Below, in pieces: positions 47,382 through 58,559 of a DNA stretch of 64,000 nt (position 1 is its first letter; the number at the start of each line of letters is the position of its first letter). Both the position numbers and the translations under genes were made by a program. Source of the stretch: Carnegiea gigantea (Eukaryota; Streptophyta; Magnoliopsida; Caryophyllales; Cactaceae); NCBI GenBank assembly GCA_029747015.1, contig JAKOGI010000330.1, positions 121,001-185,000 of the forward strand, written 5' to 3'. The notes under the pieces were generated by a model. It made no database searches and was not told the DNA's origin. It saw only the letters and a list, made by a program, of their open reading frames with translations.

Positions 47382-47686
47382 TGTTAGACGGGCCTAATGA
47401 GATTAGGCCCGACGGCCACTTAAGTCGCCTAGGGCGACAACCCTTGCTACCCCCCAACCTATATAAAGGGGTTTAAGGGGTTAGCCTTAGAAGACGCCAT
47501 GACGCGAATATTAGATCTCCCATATTCTCCTACTTCTCTCTCATGGCTGAATCACCATCAATTGGATTCTCGAGTTTAGGACGTGATTATTAAGGCGACT
47601 CTGGTAGCCGCCTGGTTTTCTTTATTATCGTGGATTATTATCGACAGTATGCTTCCGCATCCAGGTTAGTCCTAATTCTTCCTACA
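47382..47686 (+). repeat. 5' LTR of copia C
   Basis: TGTTAGACGGG to TTCTTCCTACA. Near its start it has two strong hairpins, GGGCCTAAT/ATTAGGCCC (47390-47410) and GTCGCC/GGCGAC (47424-47438), then a TATA box. Confidence 0.93.
47460..47467 (+). promoter_or_regulatory. TATA box of copia C LTR
   Basis: TATATAAAGGGG in the 5' LTR; the 3' LTR has TATGTAAAGGGG at the same place, a mutated copy. Confidence 0.6.
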
Positions 47687-47699
47687 TGGTATCAGAGCC
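47687..47699 (+). other. Primer-binding site of copia C
   Basis: TGGTATCAGAGCC starts immediately after the LTR and matches the initiator-tRNA-Met site of plant copia and TRIM elements. Confidence 0.9.
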
Positions 47700-47903
47700 A
47701 GGTTCGTACCGGTGTGCCCTTCGTGGGGGCGCCTCACCTGAGTGGGGGTGTTGGACTGAGTGTCCCACATCGACAGGTGAGGCGAACGAAGGCCTCTTTA
47801 TAAGGGACTGGATACCTCACCCGTATGACGCGTTTTAAAGCCGTGAGGGTTGAGGCCCAAAGCAGACAATATCATACGCAGGGCTCGGTGCTAGGTACCA
47901 ACA
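47700..47903 (+). mobile_element. TRIM-like interior, polypurine tract and 3' LTR inside copia C
   Basis: After the primer site come only about 40 bp, then GAGTGGGGG (47740-47748) as a polypurine tract, then a 155-bp LTR-like unit TGTTGGACTGAG...TACCAACA (47749-47903) with TGTTGG/CCAACA ends. This is the layout of a terminal-repeat retrotransposon in miniature, except that its 5' LTR position is occupied by the copia C LTR. A second copy lies inverted at 43381-43528. Confidence 0.58.
47762..47802 (+). promoter_or_regulatory. snRNA-type promoter: USE plus TATA in the TRIM-like LTR
   Basis: GTCCCACATCG (47762-47772) is a perfect match to the plant snRNA upstream sequence element RTCCCACATCG. 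TTTATA follows at 47797-47802, about 33 bp centre to centre, the spacing of Pol II-type plant snRNA promoters. The same pair is in the inverted copy near 43473-43520. Activity is unknown. Confidence 0.5.
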
Positions 47904-48175
47904 TGGTACCAACATGGTGCTAGGATCCCAAGGATTAAGCGTGGAAGAATTCCTCGACGATTTTTTCAAATCGAAAAAGGAATATTCTTATGCACTCCAT
48001 CGGGAGATTAGGGATCTACCTCTTATTAAGAGGCGGTTGTCTCACTAAATCACAAAAAGTGACCGGATGTCATAAGGGAGAGATGGACTCACTGACAAGG
48101 TTTGAGAACTCGTTGAAACTCCACTTCGATGTAAGTCTTCAAGATAAAACATCGTATGGATAGTTCAATTGATAG
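47904..48175 (+). other. Unrecognised interior of copia C
   Basis: Begins TGGTACCAACATGGTGC, which partly repeats the LTR end. No gag motif is recognisable, although a decayed leader or gag start would be expected here. Confidence 0.3.
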
Positions 48176-49195
48176 GTTCAGGCCCGGATACTCCTAACCC
48201 TGGTTTCCCATTCGAACTTTGAGTTCGAAATGGAGTAAAGATTGTTTTTCTCAATGGTGATCTTGAGAAAGAGATTTATATGGACTTACCCATTGATTTT
48301 GTATCAAAGGGATAAGAGGACAATGTGTGTCGTCTTAAAAGGTCCATATGTGATCTTAAGCAATCTTCCAGTTTTTGGTACTCTAGATTCCATAAAGCCA
48401 TTTTGGCTTTTCTATGGTCTCAGAATACCATTGTATATATCGAAAGATCAACATGGGGATTACGTTCCTCACGTTGATGATATACTGTTGACTAGGAATA
48501 ACTTGGAGATGATTAAAACTACTAAAAGGTAATCATTCTATGTCTTTGAGACAAAGGATACGGGTGAAACTAGGTAGGTCCTAGGAGTGAAAATAATCCA
48601 AAAACATCCCAAGAAGCATGCATCAAAGTGTCTTGGAATGATTTTGGGTTTATAATTCCTAACCCATAGATACTCCAGTTGAGAAGGGTTCATCCTTGAG
48701 TCTTGCTCAATGCTCTAAAACAGATGATAAAATAGAGATAATGAACAAAAGTCCCTAACCTTAGTATCATAGTAAGCTTATTGTAAGCCATGTTATGTAC
48801 ATGACCCGACATTACTTTGCGGTTAGTTTGATAAGTCGTTATCGAAGTAACCCAAAACTTGCTGGTTGGCAAGTCGTCAAGAGAATCAAGCGCTACCTTC
48901 GTGGTATTGATAACTCTGTCTTTTGCTATCAAGGAGGAGGCCTCGAGTTGAGAGGATACTCACATATTGATTAGGGTAGTGACTTGGATGAGTCTAAGTC
49001 AATCTCAGGACATGCCTTCAACCTGAGTGGGAGAGCCATGTCATGGTGTGCAAAGAAGCAAAGCTGCACAACAATGTTAGCTATGGAAGTAGATTGTGTG
49101 TCTTGTACCATAGAGACAAAAAGCATTGCCATTAGGTATATATACACTAACAAGGTGATATGTTCCCTTAACGAAAGTCATTCCTAATGATACGT
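48176..49195 (+). pseudogene. Copia C reverse transcriptase and RNase H (broken)
   Basis: Starts within reverse transcriptase as ILLTLVSHSNFEFEMEVKI, with FLNGDLEKEIYMDLPIDF and CRLKRSICDLKQSSSFWYSR next. The centre reads HVDDILLTRNN near 48470. RNase H text DESKSISGHAFNLSGRAMSW (48984) and TMLAMEVDCVSC follow. Several frameshifts and stops. The left breakpoint falls within a few codons of that in copia B, just before the MDVKTAFLNG-type motif. Confidence 0.82.
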
Positions 49196-50191
49196 TCAAA
49201 GCTCATTAGTTGAGTCTTGGAATTCATAAGGTTTGGCAGTTAGACGTGTCCTATTACGTAATGGACATGTTTCTTTGCAAATGGGCAAAATGCTCATAAC
49301 TAATTGTTGTACGTTAGGCATATTGAAATGTCACGGGCTTCTGCTTGACCTAGTCACACAGGCAATCGCCCTGACGCTTGAGTAGCGGGCAGGATGAGAC
49401 TGAAACACATTGGCACTAGGTGTGCAATATTGATTACTCACACTGGAAGTGTATGAGTAGAATGAATATAGTCGCCTTAGTAAGACTAAGATGAGACTCG
49501 AGGGAGTCGAGCATGAAATAAGTTTTCATATTGAAGTCTTAAAAGCCGAATTCTGAGTGTCAAGATCAACATTCAGTATGTTGATCTAGTGGCTCAGGTT
49601 AGATTTTTGGGTGAAAATCTAGACTGATGATTCGCATGGTATAAAGAGTGACGAACCCAACTAAGTGGGAGCTATGCCGTGACACACATCTCATACTGTG
49701 TGTGCTTATAAGACGACCCATATGTGGGGTGACAATTGAATTCCCTATCACTTGTCACTGTGTGACCCAATGGACGATAACCCTTTGACTTAAAGCTATG
49801 ATATTAAGTCGAAGCTTAATGATGCTACCTTAATGTGATTCTCAAGAACCACGATGTATACGGTTTAGCGAGAATACGTTAGGAAAGCAGTTAAGCTAAG
49901 ATGAAATTTCATGAGTGTTTAAGAAAAAAAACCGATCCACTATCACCATATCAGCCCGGGCGATTATGTTGAGAACATAATCATATGATATATCAGGCAT
50001 GAGGGAATTGAAATGCCACTGGTGATGCACTGGGATGGTTTTGGGGTATCGTATTTCGTGAAAGTGTTATATTAGTTGGATGGTAACTTAATATAACACT
50101 ACTTATTATTTTTGGTCGCACGTCCTATTCCTGATATGAAGCGTGAGGAGTTGTGATACATGGAGAATACGTGTTTTACGGCCTAAGTGGC
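49196..50191 (+). other. 3' untranslated region of copia C
   Basis: About 1 kb related to the same region of A and B, without frames. Confidence 0.7.
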
Positions 50192-50202
50192 CGAGTGGGA
50201 GC
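50192..50202 (+). other. Polypurine tract of copia C
   Basis: CGAGTGGGAGC directly before the LTR. Confidence 0.75.
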
Positions 50203-50507
50203 TGTTGGACGGGCCTAATGAGATTAGGCCCAACGGCCACTTAAGTCGCCTAGGGCGACAACCCTTGCTACCCCCTAACCTATGTAAAGGGGTTTAAGGG
50301 GTAAGCCTTGGAAGACACCATGACGTGAATATTAGATCTCTCATATTCTCCTACTTCTCTCTCATGGCTGAATCACCATCAATTGGATTCTCGGGTTTAG
50401 GACGTGATTATTAAGGCGACTCTGGTAGCCGCTTGATTTTCTTTATTATCGTGGATTATTACCGACAGTACACTTCCGCATCCAGGTTAGTCCTAATTCT
50501 TCCTACA
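50203..50507 (+). repeat. 3' LTR of copia C
   Basis: 305 bp, TGTTGGACGGG to TTCTTCCTACA; partner of 47382-47686 with about 15 substitutions and no indel. Confidence 0.93.
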
Positions 50508-50511
50508 AGGG

Positions 50512-52520
50512 CTGATCAGTCCATGGATGCTTACTTACATTCCATTAAAACCATTGCTAGTGCTCTAGCGGCTATTCAACATCCAATTTTGGATCTTGAA
50601 TTAATTTAGCTTACTACTGCAAGATTACTTGATGACAATGAATCCTTTGTTATTACCTTTTTTATGGTTACTGGGTTTACCTCCTTTAATGACTTACACT
50701 CCAAATTGCTTTTTTTTTAGCAACACCTTAATTACAAAAAGGATTACAATTCGTCCATTTATTAGGCTTTTGTGCAACCACTAAGGATGCTAAAGGTCAA
50801 GGGAATGCTTTGAGGTCCAAGCAGAATGCTATTAATAAAGGGAATCACAACAATTGCAATAAAGGGGGTCGTGGGCTAATAATGAGAACAACAAAGGTGC
50901 TACTCAATTGACCTCCCAGCTGCAACAAGCCTTCTACTGGAGGATGCTATCTTATATGATGCAGTTGATTCATCGTTCAGTACTTTTTTCCTTCTCACTT
51001 CTGTTACTAATCACTTTTCAATAGAAGCTAACCAAACTGAGGGACCTTAGGTTCTCACCCTGGGGATTCAACTCTGAATTGCCAAAATCGATACTCGCCC
51101 TTGTTCAATGTTGCCAACATATCCTACGTTCAATCCTATTTATGTCGATGAATAGGTTTGGTGCCCTGATTCTGCTGTGGGCTCTCATATGATGCCTGAT
51201 AATGGTAATTTACGTTCTAAATCTATTTATTCTGGCAATGCTCTAGTTAAAGAATGTGATAGCACCCTTCTTCCTGTTGCCAACATTGGCACCTCTATTC
51301 TTCATTGTCGACATCATCTTCTTTTGTTTAACGATGTTGTTCATAGTCCTGAACTTCAACATAATTTGCTTTCTATTTGACAGTTGTGCAGGGATAACAA
51401 TTGTAATGTTTAGATTGGCTCTTCTTGTGTTCGAGTCACTGATTTTGTCGAGGGTCATGTCCTTTTATAGGCTTCTAATTTGGGTCATGTCTATGCTATC
51501 CCTGCCTTTGTTTCACCAGCCTCGATTCTTGCTAATTTAGTTATGGCAGAGTCTGCAAATCTTTGGCATCATTGGTGAGGTCATGGTCAAGCTACCATTC
51601 TAGACCCTTATAGTTATGACAGAGTATGCAAAAATTAGTGGTGTTTAATTCTCTGCGATAGTTGTATATCTTATTATTTAGCTAAGTCTCGTAGACTTTG
51701 ATTTACTTATGCTGAACATAGAGTGGTTTCTTCTTTACAATTAATTCATTCTGATGTTTGGCAATTGTCTATTCTTTCTCATCATGGTGATAAATATTAT
51801 GTTTCTTTTATTGATGATAACTCGCACTTTACTTGGCTCTATTTGATTAAATGCAAGTTTGAAGTATATGTATTGTTTACTAAATTTCATGCCTTGGTAA
51901 AAAAGCTTATTTAACTATAAAATCAAAATGTTTCAAAGTGATGGAGGAGGGGAGTTTGACAACTCTCCTATGCCTGATTTGTTTCATAAACATGGCATTT
52001 ATTTTCGAAAACTATGTCCCGATACCTAACAGCAGAACGGGATTGCTGAAAGTGAACATTGACATATTGCGGATATAATCCATACTTTTCTTATAGATGC
52101 TTCTATGCCAACCTATTTTTGACATAATGTTGTGCATGCTGTAATTTACATCATTAATAGACTCCTTTCCTCTTTGTTGCAAAACAAGACTCCCTTTAAA
52201 GTCATATTCTATAGAGTGCCTGATTAATATTATTTTCTCAAACTTTTTGGTTGTGCTTGTTTTCCAAATTTTACATAATCTTCTGTGAATAAACATCAAC
52301 CTTGGTCCATGCATTGTGCATTCTCAGGCTACGCTACTCATTACAAAGGATACTAGTGCCTCGATTTGGTTTCAAGACGTGTCTATATTAGTCCTCATGT
52401 TCATTTTCATGAAATTCATTTCCTATTTTCTCACTTTATTAGCAAAGCTCCATATACGATTCATTACCAGCATAGATCATCCTCTATCTCATGGGCGTCC
52501 TTTATGTGTCAGGGATGGAT
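50512..52520 (+). pseudogene. Copia ruin G (Ale/Retrofit-like): gag, protease, integrase
   Basis: The gag end is seen in SMDAYLHSIKTIASALAAIQ (50520-50580). Protease decay product GSHMMPDNGNLRSKSIYSGN starts at 51180, followed by FNDVVHSPELQHNLLSI. The pre-integrase motif is LWHHW...GHGQATIL. Integrase has LQLIHSDVWQ, FIDDNSHFTWLY (first Asp), QSDGGGEFDN (second Asp) and QQNGIAESEH (Glu), and the C-terminal KLFGCACFPNF segment follows to about 52500. These are domains of one pol polyprotein in copia order, broken by many stops and frameshifts. Reverse transcriptase is absent. It begins right after the copia C LTR, so its 5' part was lost there. Confidence 0.78.
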
Positions 52521-52975
52521 AACTTGAACAGTGTCTTCATTAAATTTATTGCATAATTTCAGTTGACGCATTAAACCCCAAGGGGTTGGGCTTTACCATA
52601 GACAAATTCATGCAATGATCATTCATTTACAAAGGCCTGTAGTCAAAGGGCCAGTTAAATTTATCTCCAACTTTATATTATCTAAAGAGATAACCCTAAT
52701 ATTAATGAGGTTTCTCACAATTTGTGTCTCAAGTGAATGTGTCTCTTTTTCATTGCTACCTAAATCGAGGATTGGCTGTCATAATACAAGGAAACTAGTG
52801 GGGTTCACTTCCTTCACTATGGCACATCTGCTAGAAATTCTCTTAGTAGTTCAGCTTTCATTCCTGCCAACTCAAGAGCATCAAATTTAGATTCCATAAT
52901 TGAATTAGCAACACATGATTATTTGACTAATTTCCAAGATATTGTGCCTTCATCTAAGGTGACCACATAGAAACT
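52521..52975. other. Junction between copia ruins G and H
   Basis: Non-coding or too decayed to read; presumably remnants of G or H. Nothing specific seen. Confidence 0.3.
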
Positions 52976-54235
52976 AGTGAAGTTTATCTCATCAGTTTCT
53001 TGCAACCCAGTTTGGAGTCATGTATCTCTCTAGTACTAAATGGTCTATGTCATAATGTGAACCCTAATCCATAGTCCTTCTTAGATATCTAAGCAGAGGG
53101 TAAGGCCATTCCAACGTTCTTGACTAGAAATATGTGTATACCTACTAAATCGATTGACAACATAGGCAATTTCTGGTCAAATATAATTCATTAAGAACAT
53201 GACACTACCTATGATCTTAGCATATTCTGATTGAACAACTGGATTTTCTTCATTCTTTTTGAAGTGTACTAGAACCATATGATGGTTTCAAGTGGTCTAC
53301 GTCAAAATCTTTTCAACATAATGAGCTTCATTAAGGAAAAAACTAAATTCAATTTTTTTCATTTTGTCCCTAACAATCAAATATAAGCATATTACCAAGA
53401 TCCTTCATGTCAAAGTTAGAATTTAGGAAATCCTTAAGTCAATTTTACCACTTCATACATGTTCCAAATATAAGCATATTATTAACATACAAGTATACAA
53501 TGTCAAAAGAGTTTTATCAAATTTCTTAGACCACTATTTTGGTGCGTATTTTTAGATCACATAGAGATTTCACTAGTTTATGCACCTTGTGCTCTTGTCC
53601 ACGGACTTTCATAACCTTAGCTTATCCCGTATAGATCTCTTCTTGTAGGTCTTCATTCAAAAAGTTATTTTTGCATCCATTAGATGAACAATTAATTGAT
53701 CTTGCGATGATGCAAGGGGGATTAGTGCTCTAATTATGGCAACTTTCATCACTAGTGAATATGTGTCAAATTAACGTATGTCTTTCTTTAGATTGTTTTC
53801 TCTTACTACAAGTATGGCCTTGAATCCATCAATTAACCCATCTTCTTTTACTTTGTTCTTTAAAGACCTATTTACCACTTAAAGGCTTGCACCCTTTTGG
53901 TAGGTCAGTTAATATCCAAGTGCGATTAGACATGATAGACTATATTTCATCATTAAAGACCTCTATCTAAAAGTTAAAATCTATTGAACTCAAGGCTTCC
54001 TCCTAGGTTTTTACCTTTGTCTTCTGAAATTAATAGTTGCACAATTTCGTCAAGTCATCTAGGTAATTTACACTAGCATTTTCAGTTAAGAAAATAGTAA
54101 CAATATTAGGGCCAAAAGATGATTCAGTTCTAGGCATTTTACTACATCTAGACTTAACACTCTCATTGTTACTAGTTTATGCAGTATTGGCAGGCGTCAT
54201 AGGTCTAGCAAGGGACATGTAAGGATCACAAGCTT
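52976..54235 (-). pseudogene. Copia ruin H: reverse transcriptase part
   Basis: On the minus strand, NNFLNEDLQEEIYTG (about 53630-53680), GQEHKVHKLVKSLCDLK (53560-53615) and YLYVNNMLIFGT (53455-53495) are decayed forms of the [23 protein letters not shown] and YVDDMLIFGT motifs. Both catalytic Asp residues of YVDD now read Asn. The sequence left of about 53400 is too decayed to delimit RNase H. Confidence 0.6.
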
Positions 54236-54850
54236 TCAACATATTCTTAAAAGTTCAGCAATTCCAAATTCAAGAATAGCACCAATGACACAATTTTCAT
54301 AAATAAGAATAAATCTGTAGACTGAGCTATTTTGAGCATAGCCAATGGAAACATAATCAACAGATTTAGGATCTATCTTACTCCTTTGAGTGTCTGATAT
54401 ACCGATCTTGGCTAAATAACCCCACGCTTTAAGGTCATCTAGATCGGGAGCATGTCCCTTCCATATTTCATAAGAAGTTTGGTCTAGTTTATTATGAGAC
54501 AGTTTGTTATGAACATGATATGCAGAAAGAATAGCCTCCCTCCACATATTGTCAGGTAAGCAAGAGCCAATAACCATAATATTCATTATATCATTGAGGG
54601 TTGTATTCTTCCTTTTGGCTATCTCATTTTGTTGTGTTGTGTAAGGGGTTCTGTCTCATAGATTGTCCCATTTTTCTCACAGAAAGTTTTGAGTGTTTTC
54701 ACATCATATTCTCCTACTTAGTTGAACGTTAGTGAACCTAAAGTGGTCCTCTCCGAAGGCTATATAATACTTTTTACCACCTGACTCATGGTATTTTTGA
54801 AAGCCCCTAAGTCACTACAGATAAGCTTTAGTATATATACTTGTCTTTCT
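54236..54850 (-). pseudogene. Copia ruin H: integrase, C-terminal half
   Basis: PYTTQQNEIAKRKNTTLNDI (about 54580-54650) is the catalytic-Glu region with Glu changed to Lys in the usual AERKN. It continues as LPDNMWREAILSAYHVHNKL, TSYEIWKGHAPDLDDLKAWG and PKSVDYVSIGYAQNSSVYRF. These match Tnt1-type integrases. The frame from 54586 to 54236 is open for 116 codons, the best preserved part of H. Confidence 0.78.
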
Positions 54851-55610
54851 ACTAATTTATTAAAGGGATTCTTGGAGTGTTTGGCCTTTATACATACTTA
54901 ACATTTATCCCACTTAGGATTAGGTAAATTAGAAATTAAACATCACTATTTTAGCCATTTGATAGACAACGAATTCAAATGTCCAAATCAAGTATGCTAC
55001 ATTTCTAAAAACTCAAAAATATATGCAAGAGTAGGAGAATACTGAACATTACAAGCTACCTCATAGGCTGCATCAAGAACAAATAATCTAGCATTACAAG
55101 TGCAGCCTTGACCAATAAATTCAGTATCCTATGTCAGAGTTAATTTGTTAGACCTAAACATCATTTTAATGCCAACCTTATTAAGATGAAAATCAGATAT
55201 TAGATTCCTAGGCATTTCAGGAACATGCAAAAAATTGTTCAAAGATAGGTTGCATGAAGAACAAATAATCTAGCATTACAAGAATAGCCTTGGCCAACAA
55301 ACTCAGTATCTTATGTTAGAGTTAATTTGTTAGACCTAAATACCATTTCAATGTTAGTCTTATTAATGTGAAAATCAAAGATTAGACTCCTACACATTTC
55401 AGGAACATGCAAAACATTGTTTAAAGATAGAATTTTAATAGATGTGAGTTTAAGGCTTATCTTCCTTTTCCCAAAGATTTTTATGGTACCTACATTACCC
55501 ATGAAGACTTATTACCATCAAGCACATTCTCATATTCCTTGAATAGGCATTGGTTTGGGTAGTTACATCTATTGACACTTACATCTACTATCCATTCAAC
55601 CTAATTGCCT
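54851..55610 (-). pseudogene. Copia ruin H: protease to pre-integrase, with internal duplication
   Basis: GNVGTIKIFGKRKISLKLTS, then VLHVPEMCRSLI and SNKLTLT (55502-55311), belong to the protease-to-integrase spacer of Tnt1-like elements. The segment VLHVPEM to CNARLFVLD is present twice because of a 182-bp tandem duplication. The Asp of the protease and the pre-integrase HH motif could not be placed with confidence. Confidence 0.62.
55070..55433 (-). repeat. 182-bp tandem duplication inside copia H
   Basis: GCATCAAGAACAAATAATC at 55070 and GCATGAAGAACAAATAATC at 55252 start two similar units (55070-55251 and 55252-55433) that stay similar throughout. The copies have diverged, so the duplication is not recent. 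Confidence 0.82.
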
Positions 55611-56690
55611 ACCAAGTTCACCTTCAAGACTGCAGTGGTAATAGTTTTTGGTTCTTCAATTAAATAGGCCTTTGGCTTGTCCTTCCATTGCAATGTGTCC
55701 TAGCTTCTCATAGTTACATCAAACTCTCTTCCCTTCGAACTTTTGGACTCTTCCAGAAGCTTTCATCTTGTAGTCCTGCAACCCTCCTTTGCGAAATTTT
55801 GGACCTTCTAGCTTCTGGTTTCTCCCTTTAAACCTTTCAAATATAGAGCAAGATTCAACAAGGTTAGCACTTGCACATCTATGGCAGTGCAATAGGCTTC
55901 TGCTTTGTTGTTGGTTTTCATTCTTGATTTTCACAGGACTAATAAGTTCCTTAAGAGTGAAGTCCTTCCTTTTATGTTATATTTTCATGATAATCCTTCT
56001 AGGATGAGCGTAGTTTTTCAAGCAAAACATCAACTTGCAAGTATTCACACATTTTCTTTCCTTTGGCTGGCACTTCAAAAATTAAAGTCTCGTACTCATA
56101 AATTTGATGCATTATAGGTTTGTCATATTCTATCTGAAATTTAATCTACCTGCTAACAACATATTTCTTAATGCCTATGTCCTCATTCCCATATTTTTCG
56201 TCAAGAGAATTGCAAATTTAATCCACCTAAAGCACATTTGACATGTAATGCAGGACATACCCCTAAAGGTCAAGGTCAAATTGCCATTTCCATATTTCTG
56301 TTAAGGTCCTTAACAAGGGGGTTTCTTCCTTTTTACTGGACTCCTTAAGAAAGTCATCAATTTCAATCACAATAGTTTTAGTCATAACAAATACAATAGG
56401 CTTGGTTTCTGTAAACAATACATAGGCAACTTCAATTTGTGTAAAGTAAAATGACATACGTTCAGCCCATCTTCTATAGATATTACTATAAAGATGTTAT
56501 CTTAGGCATATTAGGCACAAACGGATTTGGAGCAATGTTCAATTATTAACCAATGATAATTGATCTTTGGATTGTAGGAAATAAAGTACTAGTGTATGCT
56601 GAACAATTGAACATTAGTCTGACAATATTGAGCATAACCACAAATTAGAATGAGCTTATTTGTGGTTGCTGAGGCATGGTACGAACTAAT
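55611..56690 (-). pseudogene. Copia ruin H: gag
   Basis: The N-terminal part is read from about 56520 as RWAERMSFYFTQIEVAYVLF, comparable to the KWKERMLFYLTTLNVAYVL-type start of Tnt1 gag proteins. A later part, FERFKGRNQKLEGPKFRKGG (55840-55780), is the basic region before the zinc knuckle. The frame is broken repeatedly between. The gag-protease-integrase-RT order on the minus strand shows that 52976-56690 is one element. Confidence 0.58.
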
Positions 56691-56799
56691 AGCTAAAATA
56701 TCAATTATGGTTTGCCTAACCACTGTTGTAGTGCTACCTATCGGTAGTGGCTACATGGCCTCGGCTATCCTCATGGACTCGAGAAGAATTAAGTAGAAA

Positions 56800-57297
56800 C
56801 AGGAATTATCGAACACCTAAGATTTTTACAAAAGTGTTAATAAAAGGGAAAAACAAATGTTTGCGTGTTTTCCAAATTGGAGCAAGCCATAATTTCTAGA
56901 CGAGGATTTGAGCAACGAAGGAAGCAGACAAAATAACTCAAATCAAGATTGAATCTTCCATAAAGAATCAACAAAAGCAATCATATAATACATCTCACAA
57001 GGCAAGAATATTTGACAAAATCAGTTTGATGTTTTCTAAAACGTTTAAACCGATTTTATATAAGAATATAATTTGTATCACCAAAACACACCTCGTTGCG
57101 CCCCCCTTGTCCGTGTAGATGTTTGTCCTAACCCATCCATCCTTGAGGCCCAAACATTATCCAAAGGGTCTTAGGATGCAAAAGTATCCAAACCACCTTT
57201 TCCCTCTCTAAAGTTCCTATGTGGGACCAGAATTCCTACTTGCTTGTTCCCCTATTACAACCCTACCGCCCATAAAAATTTTGGGTTAATCTGAACA
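56800..57297 (-). repeat. Candidate 5' LTR of copia H
   Basis: Upstream of H gag on the minus strand, TGTTCAGATTAACCC opens at 57297 and non-coding sequence follows toward gag. No partner LTR or clear primer site was found, so the inner limit is a guess. Confidence 0.28.
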
Positions 57298-57764
57298 ATA
57301 GATGCATCTATTTTTTTCCCATACAACCTTGCTATAAGAGACACAAAAATACATAAATAAAAAATAGATATGTAATAAATCAACAAAGAAAAAGTTGTTC
57401 CTATACAAAATTGTCTAATCTAAATTAAGTGTAAGTCATTAATATTATATTGACTAGATTTTAAAAGTTTATCCTATACTGTCTGATCTTTAACAAGTGT
57501 AACTCATTAATATTATATTGACTAGAAAAATCTGGGAAACCATTAATACCAACTTATTCTAATTTTTTGTATTTTTTTTGCATAGAATCTGAATGCAAGG
57601 AACAAGAGATAAATCCAAACATTTTTAATCATTAGTTAGTGAGAGTCATAAGATAATTGATGAGAGAAGTCCAATTTATATTAACTGACGATAATTTTTA
57701 TTTATTGTTTTTGATCCTTAGGCAATTATCAAATTATAGTGGTTTAATATGTCAAATTTAATAG
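57298..57764. other. Unassigned AT-rich spacer
   Basis: A phrase AAGTGTAA(G/C)TCATTAATATTATATTGACTAGA occurs twice in part (near 57430 and 57497), a short local duplication. No gene. Confidence 0.35.
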
Positions 57765-58262
57765 AAATTGAGTTTTAAACAAACGAGTCATGAATATAAG
57801 TTTAAATGAAGTTTCAATCCAAAATTAATTGGCAGTGGGTGAAGCAACTCACATGTTTGTATAAATGCTCATACCTTTTAATTTGATCAATGGAGAGATG
57901 CCTGAAGAGGTAAGACTTGCTACATCTGGATCTCCCCTGACCCCGCAAAAATGGGATCTATACTGAGAGTCGTTGGTTGCGTTGTTGTTGGAACAAACCC
58001 CACTTTGACAACTCCAACATGCCCTCTTACGTGCGGGGTCCTAGCAAAGGTCAAACATATGACATCATTAATCAAAAGGGGGCGGTGTAAAATCAAGATC
58101 AACCAATCGACTCTAATGCCATGTTAAACTTTATAGAATTTGATCTTAAACAAATAAGTCTTGCATGTAAGCTCAAATGAGATTCCAACCGAAGACTTAG
58201 TAATGGGCAGAGTAACTCACAAGTTTAGAGACATGCTTGAACTCTTTAATTTCATCTATGTG
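57765..58262. repeat. Diverged direct duplication around a SINE piece
   Basis: Units 57765-57900 and 58125-58262 share phrases such as TTAAACAAA(C/T)(G/A)AGTC, (A/G)TAAG(T/C)T(T/C)AAATGA and ACTCACA(T/A)GTTT. Between them lies SINE-like sequence. The relation is visible but weak. Confidence 0.45.
57895..57985 (+). mobile_element. SINE 3' fragment (Au-like)
   Basis: GGTAAGACTTGCTACATCTG, then ATCTCCCCTGACCCCGCA, then a TTGTTG run resembles the 3' part of Au-type plant SINEs. The tRNA-related head is not visible, so the copy is truncated. Confidence 0.45.
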
Positions 58263-58559
58263 TGACATACTCTATTTTAAAAACTCCAACATTGTAAAAG
58301 GTGAAGTTCTTCCCATTTAGATTTCTCCATTCACAAGACTTTTGTCTGACACTTTAATAAGGGAGTGACTACTGAATCATTGGAGAACTTGCTTTTCTTG
58401 ATAATAGGGGTCATTAGCAGCACCTGATTAATTTGGAAACTTATACATCACTAAGTTTACGATCTGTAGTAATTTAGTAATTGATTTTCCTTTTTTTTTT
58501 TTGCGTTTAGTTACTAATTAATCCATGAAACAAGCAAGCCAAATTTTATGTTGTAATAT
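58263..58559. other. Unassigned spacer
   Basis: No supported feature; T-run at 58489-58501. Confidence 0.3.

Larger units (their letters stand above)
47382..50507 (+). mobile_element. Copia element C (family 1 relative, internally deleted and chimeric)
   Basis: LTRs 47382-47686 and 50203-50507 are both 305 bp and about 95 percent identical by eye. Inside are the primer site, a TRIM-like interior and LTR, an unrecognised 270-bp stretch, reverse transcriptase, RNase H, a 3' untranslated region of the A/B type and a polypurine tract. Gag, protease and integrase are missing. The flanks AGCTC and AGGGC do not match. Confidence 0.88.
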
